Below, piece after piece: positions 59,629-64,000 of a stretch of DNA of 64,000 nucleotides (the stretch's first letter is position 1; each line of letters begins with the position of its first letter). The translations under genes were made by a program, and so were the position numbers. The stretch is from Streptomyces bluensis (GTDB lineage Bacteria > Actinomycetota > Actinomycetes > Streptomycetales > Streptomycetaceae). The DNA lies in assembly GCF_014650715.1 (NCBI RefSeq), contig NZ_BMVM01000008.1, positions 62,001 through 126,000 of the forward strand. The letters are read 5' to 3'. The notes beneath the pieces were generated by a model. That model saw nothing but the letters and a program-made list of their open reading frames with translations. It searched no databases and was not told where the DNA came from.

Positions 59629-60879
59629 GTGAACGTCCCGAACGCCGCCCCCGAACTCTTCACCTGGGAGTTCGCCACCGACCCGTACCCGGCCTACGCG
59701 TGGCTGCGCGAGCACTCCCCCGTGCACTGGACGACACTGCCGAGCGGGGTCGAGGCATGGCTGGTGACGCGCTATGCCGACGCGCGTCAGGCTCTCGCGG
59801 ACGGCAGGCTGTCGAAGAACCCCGACCATCACGCCGAGGACGCACAGGGCAAGAGCAGGACCGGTATCCCCGGGGAACGCAACGCCAATCTCATGGCGCA
59901 TCTGCTGAACATCGACCCGCCGGACCACACTCGGCTGCGCCGTCTCGTCTCCAAGGCGTTCACTCCCCGCCGTGTGGTCGAATTCGCGCCCCGGGTGCAG
60001 GAGTTGGCAGACGGTCTCATCGACCGGTTCGCGCCACAGGGCGAGGCCGACCTCATCCACGACTTCGCCTTTCCCCTCCCCATCCACGCCATCTGCGATC
60101 TGCTCGGCGTCCCGCGCGAGGATCAGGACGACTTCCGTGACTGGGCGGGGATGATGATCCGGCACGGAGGCGGTCCGCGCGGTGGTGTCGCCCGCTCCGT
60201 CAAGAAGATCCGTGGCTATCTGGCCGAACTCATCCATCGCAAACGCAGCCACCTCGGTGACGACTTGATCTCCGGCCTCATCCGCGCCTCCGACCACGGG
60301 GAACACCTCACCGAGAACGAAGCGGCCGCGATGTGCTTCGTGCTTCTGTTCGCGGGTTTCGAGACCACCATCAACCTCATCGGCAACGGCATGTACGCGC
60401 TTCTGCGCCACCCCGAACAGCGCGCCCGGCTCCAGGGGTCGATCGAGCGCGGTGAAACCGCCCTGCTCGACACCGGCATCGAGGAGCTGCTCCGCTACGA
60501 CGGCCCCGTCGAACTGGCCACCTGGCGCTTCGCCACCGAACCCCTCACCATCGGCGGGCAGCGCATCGCCACCGGCGACCCGGTACTGGTGGTCCTCGCC
60601 GCCGCGGACCGCGACCCCGCACGGTTCGCCGAGCCGGACACGCTCGACCTGTCCCGCCGCGACAACCAGCACCTCGGATACGGCCACGGCATCCACTACT
60701 GCCTCGGCGCGCCTCTGGCCCGCCTAGAAGGCCGTACCGCCATCGAGACGCTGCTGCGCCGGCTGCCCGATCTCCGGCTCGCCGCGGACCCGGCCGACCT
60801 GCGGTGGCGAGGTGGGCTCATCATGCGCGGGCTGCGCGACCTCCCGGTGCGGTTCACCGCCCCGCGTCGCCCCGTCTGA
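59629..60879 (+). CDS. Cytochrome P450
   Basis: Soluble P450 of 416 residues. The I-helix oxygen-binding motif is FAGFETT, the ExxR is EELLRYDGPVE (Glu-Leu-Leu-Arg), and the heme ligand is Cys358 in YGHGIHYCLGAPLARLEG. It resembles bacterial CYP107-type enzymes that hydroxylate macrolides, fatty acids or xenobiotics. No ferredoxin gene is adjacent. The GTG at 59629 has no ribosome site and lies at -10-like TACGGT distance, so a leaderless mRNA is possible. It converges on mazG. Confidence 0.92.
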   Translation: MNVPNAAPELFTWEFATDPYPAYAWLREHSPVHWTTLPSGVEAWLVTRYADARQALADGRLSKNPDHHAEDAQGKSRTGIPGERNANLMAHLLNIDPPDHTRLRRLVSKAFTPRRVVEFAPRVQELADGLIDRFAPQGEADLIHDFAFPLPIHAICDLLGVPREDQDDFRDWAGMMIRHGGGPRGGVARSVKKIRGYLAELIHRKRSHLGDDLISGLIRASDHGEHLTENEAAAMCFVLLFAGFETTINLIGNGMYALLRHPEQRARLQGSIERGETALLDTGIEELLRYDGPVELATWRFATEPLTIGGQRIATGDPVLVVLAAADRDPARFAEPDTLDLSRRDNQHLGYGHGIHYCLGAPLARLEGRTAIETLLRRLPDLRLAADPADLRWRGGLIMRGLRDLPVRFTAPRRPV

Positions 60880-60899
60880 TAGCCCTCGGCTGATAGCCC

Positions 60900-61886
60900 T
60901 CAGCCCTCCGCTTCCCGCACCGCGTCCCGGTAGGCCCGCGCCGCCGCCCGCAGCGCCGCCTCCGGGTCGACGCCCTCCGTCTCGGCCCGCACCGCCAGCG
61001 CCAGCAGCTCGTACCCGATGCCCTCGGCCTTCGGCAGCGGCACCTCCAGTCCGGCCATGCGCACGCGCGACGCCAGCTTCGCGGCGAGGGCCAGGCCGGG
61101 CTGGTGGAGGGGGATGCCCTCGGTGACCGAGGTGCGCCGCTTCTCGACCGCCTTGGTACGCAGCCAGTGCTCTCTGACCTCCTCGGGGGTGGTCGCCGTC
61201 TCGTCGCCGAAGACGTGCGGGTGGCGGTAGATCAGCTTGGTGACGATGCCGGCGGCCACGTCGTCGATGGAGAAGGGGGCGTCCGGGTCCTCCTCGGCTA
61301 TGCGGGAATGGAACACGACCTGGAGGAGGACATCGCCCAGCTCCTCGCGGAGCTCGTCCCGGTCGCCCTCCTCGATGGCCTCCACCAGCTCGTACGCCTC
61401 CTCGATGCCGTACTTCGCGAGGCCCTGGTGGGTCTGCCGGGACGACCAGGGGCACTCGGCCCGGATGCGGTCCATGACCTGGACGAGGTCGAGGAGACGG
61501 GCGCCCGGGAGGTCGTACGAGGCGGGGAGCAGCTCCAGCTCGGGCATCGGCACGCGGCCCGAGCCGGCGAGGCGGGCGAGACCGTCGGTGAGGTGCGGCT
61601 CGCCCTCGCCCGTCGCCACGACGACCAGCGTGTGGCCGCCGGCGCAGGCGTCGACCAGCTCCTGGGCGGTCGGGGTCGCCTCCTCGACCGCTATGCCCGC
61701 CTCCCGGAGGTACGGCAGCTGCGGGTGCGTGCCGTCCGCGCACAGGACGCGGTCCGCCCCGTGCAGCGCCTGCCAGGCCTGCCAGGAGAGCAGGCCCGGT
61801 GCTACGCGGTGGCTGGTGGTGAGCAGGACGATGCGGCCGGATGAGCCGCCGGGGCTGGATGCGCCGCCTGGGCTGGTTGCGTTCAC
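60900..61886 (-). CDS. mazG: MazG-family nucleoside triphosphate pyrophosphohydrolase
   Basis: Protein of 328 residues. The C-terminal MazG helical core has the metal-binding motifs GIEEAYELVEAIEEGD and LREELGDVLLQVVFHSRIAEE (EExxE, ExxD). The N-terminal half (GRIVLLTTSHRVAPGLLSWQAWQAL...GHTLVVVATGEGEPHL) is the tetrapyrrole-methylase-like domain found fused in actinobacteria. It cleaves NTPs to NMP and pyrophosphate, cleansing the nucleotide pool. The GTG at 61886 has no ribosome site and TACGTT lies upstream, suggesting a leaderless mRNA. Confidence 0.92.
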   Translation of the reverse strand: MNATSPGGASSPGGSSGRIVLLTTSHRVAPGLLSWQAWQALHGADRVLCADGTHPQLPYLREAGIAVEEATPTAQELVDACAGGHTLVVVATGEGEPHLTDGLARLAGSGRVPMPELELLPASYDLPGARLLDLVQVMDRIRAECPWSSRQTHQGLAKYGIEEAYELVEAIEEGDRDELREELGDVLLQVVFHSRIAEEDPDAPFSIDDVAAGIVTKLIYRHPHVFGDETATTPEEVREHWLRTKAVEKRRTSVTEGIPLHQPGLALAAKLASRVRMAGLEVPLPKAEGIGYELLALAVRAETEGVDPEAALRAAARAYRDAVREAEG

Positions 61887-61983
61887 AGATCGAACGTAAC
61901 CCACGTCACCGTCACCGCCCGAAGTTATCCACAGGCGGTAGTTGTCTGCCCTGGCTACCCCGGCTCTGGCTACCCGGCCCTGG

Positions 61984-62643
61984 CTACGCCGGCTGTGGCT
62001 GCGCGGGCGCCGTGATCTCCCGTACCCACGGCGTCTTCGCGTCCACACGGCTGCTCTTCTGGACGTCCCAGCTGCCGTAGCGCGGGTTGAGGTCGACGTC
62101 GAGTTTCTTCGAGGCGTCGGAGAGCGCCTTCCAGAAGGTGGCCTGGCCCGCGTCGGTGTTCATGTCGGCGCCGAGCGCGGCGGCCAGCTTCTGGGCCTCG
62201 ATCTCGGTGCGGAGGTTGTCGTCGAGGCGCTGGGGGGCCACGCCGTACTGCTGCAACCAGGTCGTCTCCAGGGCCTTCGGTCCGCCCACCTGCCGCTCCA
62301 GGGAGGTACGGAAGGTCTGGATGTCCTTGCGGGTGACGCCGACACCGGCGTCCTCGGCCGCTCTCTTCAGGACCTCGTCGAGGACCATGCTGTGCAGTGT
62401 GTCGCGGGTGAGGCCGCCCGTCCGGGCGATGGTCTGCTCGTACTGGGCGTCGTCCGCGGTGGCGGCCCGCTGTGCCGCGCGCACCTCGTTCACCCGGTTC
62501 TCCAGCTGTGCGACCGTGATCCGCTGGCCGCCGACGACGGCCGCCGCGCCGGGGTGCGCGTCGTTCCCGCACGCGGTGAGAAGGGGCGCCGCGGTGACGA
62601 TCGTGGCGCAGAGGACGAGGGCGGTGCGACGACGGCGGTGCAA
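61984..62643 (-). CDS. SurA-N-domain lipoprotein (peptidyl-prolyl isomerase/chaperone type)
   Basis: Lipoprotein of 219 residues. The start codon is TTG at 62643, chosen because GGGAGG lies five bases upstream and it gives a normal signal peptide (HRRRRTALVLCATIVTAAPLLTAC, lipid on Cys25). The mature part is a SurA N-terminal chaperone domain (AAAVVGGQRITVAQLENRVNEVRAAQ, TLHSMVLDEVLKRAAEDAGVGVTRKDIQTF). No parvulin domain follows. It probably assists folding of exported proteins. It lies 97 bp upstream of mazG on the same strand. Confidence 0.82.
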   Translation of the reverse strand: MHRRRRTALVLCATIVTAAPLLTACGNDAHPGAAAVVGGQRITVAQLENRVNEVRAAQRAATADDAQYEQTIARTGGLTRDTLHSMVLDEVLKRAAEDAGVGVTRKDIQTFRTSLERQVGGPKALETTWLQQYGVAPQRLDDNLRTEIEAQKLAAALGADMNTDAGQATFWKALSDASKKLDVDLNPRYGSWDVQKSSRVDAKTPWVREITAPAQPQPA

Positions 62644-62736
62644 GTTGGCCTCCCGAGGAGATTGTGCGACGGTGCACAAGGTCTTGCGGTGATCGATGGT
62701 AGGCAGTGTCCGTGTTCCAGGCCAGCCTTCCCCAGG

Positions 62737-62784
62737 CACTTCGTGAAGCACTTCGTGAAGCAGGTCGTGCAGCAGGTCGTGTGG
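62737..62784 (+). repeat. Four tandem 12-bp repeats
   Basis: CACTTCGTGAAG twice, then CAGGTCGTGCAG and CAGGTCGTGTGG, in the 214-bp spacer 62644-62857. The first unit contains the palindrome CTTCGTGAAG. It is outside any supported gene. Confidence 0.6.
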
Positions 62785-62857
62785 GGGAGGCCCCAGGACC
62801 AACGATTCACCACGACTTCGGGCACCGCCGCGCCGCCGCCCAGGGTTCTGGCCGCTT

Positions 62858-64000
62858 CTAGCCGCGCACCTGCCCCAGCCACTGGAGGGTTCGCCGTACC
62901 TCGCCGGCCAGCGGGTGGCCGGGGCCCCTGAGCCGTTCCACGTCGAGCACCAGGCGGGCCAGGGTGTCGCGGGCCAAGGCGCGGTCGCCGAGGGCGAGGA
63001 GGAGGTGGCCGATGCGGCGGCGGACGTCCAACGAGAGCTCGGGGTCGCCGGCCACGTACTGGTTCTCGTAGTACGGCAGCAGGGAGCGGTACTCGGCGAG
63101 CGCGGCGGACGCCTCGCCGAGCTGCTCCAGGCACTGGGCGATGTCGTAGCGGAAGCGCAGGGACTGCGGGTCGGCCTGGCCCGCCTCCTTGGCCCGTTCG
63201 TCGGCGAGGCGGCGCAACTCGGGCAGGGCGCGGCGGTACTGGCCGTCGTCCATGAGGGTCGCCGCGTACTGCTTGCGCAGGGTACGGACGACGGGTGAGT
63301 GCTCACCGTGCTGGGCGGCGGCGGCCGGGAGGATCTGGCCGAGGCTGTCGACGGCCTGGGTGATGCGGCCCTCGCCGAGCAGCCGTTTGACCTCGTCGAC
63401 GGCGCCCGCGACGTCGGGCTTCTCGACGGCGGGCGCGGCCTGGGGCTGCGGCGCGGGTATGCGGGCGCGGTCGGGCCAGGGCGCGTGCGGGCGCAGGAAC
63501 GGCCGGGTGGGGTCGAGCGGGGCGCCGGTGGGCATCCCGCGCGCGGGCAGGAGCGGCAGGAGCTGCTCGTACGTCTCCTGCGCGGACTCCGGGCGGTGCT
63601 GCGGGTCCTTGGCCAGCAGGCGCAGGACGAGCGCCTCCAGGGGCTCGGGCACCTCGGGGCGCAGACGGCGGACCGGGACCGGCGGCTCGTAGAGGTGGCG
63701 GTGGAGGACGCCGAGGGCCGTGGAGCCCGCGAACGGGACGTTTCCGCTGAGCAGTTCGTGCATGAGCACGCCCAGCGCGTACAGGTCGGTGTACGGGCCG
63801 ACCGCGCCGCCCATCGCCTGCTCGGGGGCCATGTAGGCGGGACTGCCTATGGGTGAGCCGGTGTGTGTCAGCCGGGTGGTGTCCGTGTCCATCACGGAGG
63901 CGACGCCCAGGTCGAGGACGGTGACCGTGCCGTCCTGCTTGACCATGATGTTCCGCGGCTTCAGGTCGCGGTGGACGATCGGCACGGCGTGCACGGCGGA
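62858..64000 (-). CDS. Serine/threonine protein kinase with TPR-like C-terminus (partial, 5' end beyond window)
   Basis: The last 380 residues of a Hanks-type kinase are present. The catalytic loop is IVHRDLKPRNIM, the metal loop is LDLGVAS (DLG in place of DFG), the activation segment has GSPIGSPAYMAPEQA, and DLYALGVLMHELLSG follows. There is no PASTA repeat or membrane helix. The C-terminal part has TPR-like helices (AVDSLGQILPAAAAQHGEHSPVVRTLRKQYAATLMDDGQYRRALPELR...), suggesting a cytoplasmic adaptor role. The N-terminal lobe lies upstream of the window. Confidence 0.9.
   Translation of the reverse strand, partial: SAVHAVPIVHRDLKPRNIMVKQDGTVTVLDLGVASVMDTDTTRLTHTGSPIGSPAYMAPEQAMGGAVGPYTDLYALGVLMHELLSGNVPFAGSTALGVLHRHLYEPPVPVRRLRPEVPEPLEALVLRLLAKDPQHRPESAQETYEQLLPLLPARGMPTGAPLDPTRPFLRPHAPWPDRARIPAPQPQAAPAVEKPDVAGAVDEVKRLLGEGRITQAVDSLGQILPAAAAQHGEHSPVVRTLRKQYAATLMDDGQYRRALPELRRLADERAKEAGQADPQSLRFRYDIAQCLEQLGEASAALAEYRSLLPYYENQYVAGDPELSLDVRRRIGHLLLALGDRALARDTLARLVLDVERLRGPGHPLAGEVRRTLQWLGQVRG

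Overview
The window is a GC-rich chromosomal segment of a Streptomyces-type actinomycete. The evidence is very high G+C with strong third-position bias, many GTG starts, four-base GTGA/ATGA gene overlaps, a bldA-type tRNA-Leu(UAA), a c-di-AMP-type riboswitch ahead of an rpfA-like gene, and a gene order (SigB-family sigma factor, hut genes, CBS, thiolase, cfa, ndh, ppx, DUF501, divIC, eno, rpfA, mazG, Ser/Thr kinase) that I remember from the core of Streptomyces chromosomes. No rRNA, transposase, integrase, phage gene or CRISPR array was seen.

Layout. 1-8.7 kb: end of a membrane transport gene, a two-component system, a POT peptide transporter behind a possible attenuator, and four surface-protein genes (LAxTG and LPxTG sortase substrates plus two membrane-anchored partners). 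8.7-11.1 kb: a partner-switching module (anti-sigma ATPase, STAS antagonist, sigma factor). 11.2-18.3 kb: a histidine-utilisation operon (hutU, M20 amidohydrolase, hutF, hutI), divergent from a PLP decarboxylase of the DapDC/OrnDC family. 18.6-21 kb: three roadblock-type proteins with a DUF4388-like protein. 21.2-22.6 kb: an amino-acid permease.

22.6-30 kb is the accessory segment. It holds a 1473-residue caspase-like/STAND NTPase/beta-propeller protein, a translationally coupled LCAT-like lipase, a divergent Nudix-like protein and a SLATT membrane protein. It looks like a conflict (defence or cell-suicide) island. The large gene carries an in-frame TTA codon, so it may depend on bldA. 30-37 kb: an RpiR regulator, an aromatic amino-acid lyase homologue that lacks the Ala-Ser-Gly motif needed for the MIO cofactor, and a complete OpuC/ProU-type quaternary-amine ABC transporter. 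Together these suggest uptake and breakdown of a betaine such as ergothioneine or hercynine.

37-46.5 kb: housekeeping and hypothetical genes (CBS, SGNH hydrolase, thiolase, Bax-inhibitor protein), a 0.7-kb repeat-rich intergenic region, and two tRNA genes that both have a UAA anticodon. One is the class II bldA type. The other is a 74-nt class I tRNA with a short variable arm. 46.5-64 kb: a MacB/FtsX-type ABC exporter, cfa, ndh behind two Rex-like operators, ppx, DUF501, divIC, enolase, rpfA with its riboswitch, a second Rpf-like protein, a cytochrome P450, mazG, a SurA-like lipoprotein and a truncated Ser/Thr kinase. A short repeat family occupies spacers between co-directional genes at three places, two of them inside operons.
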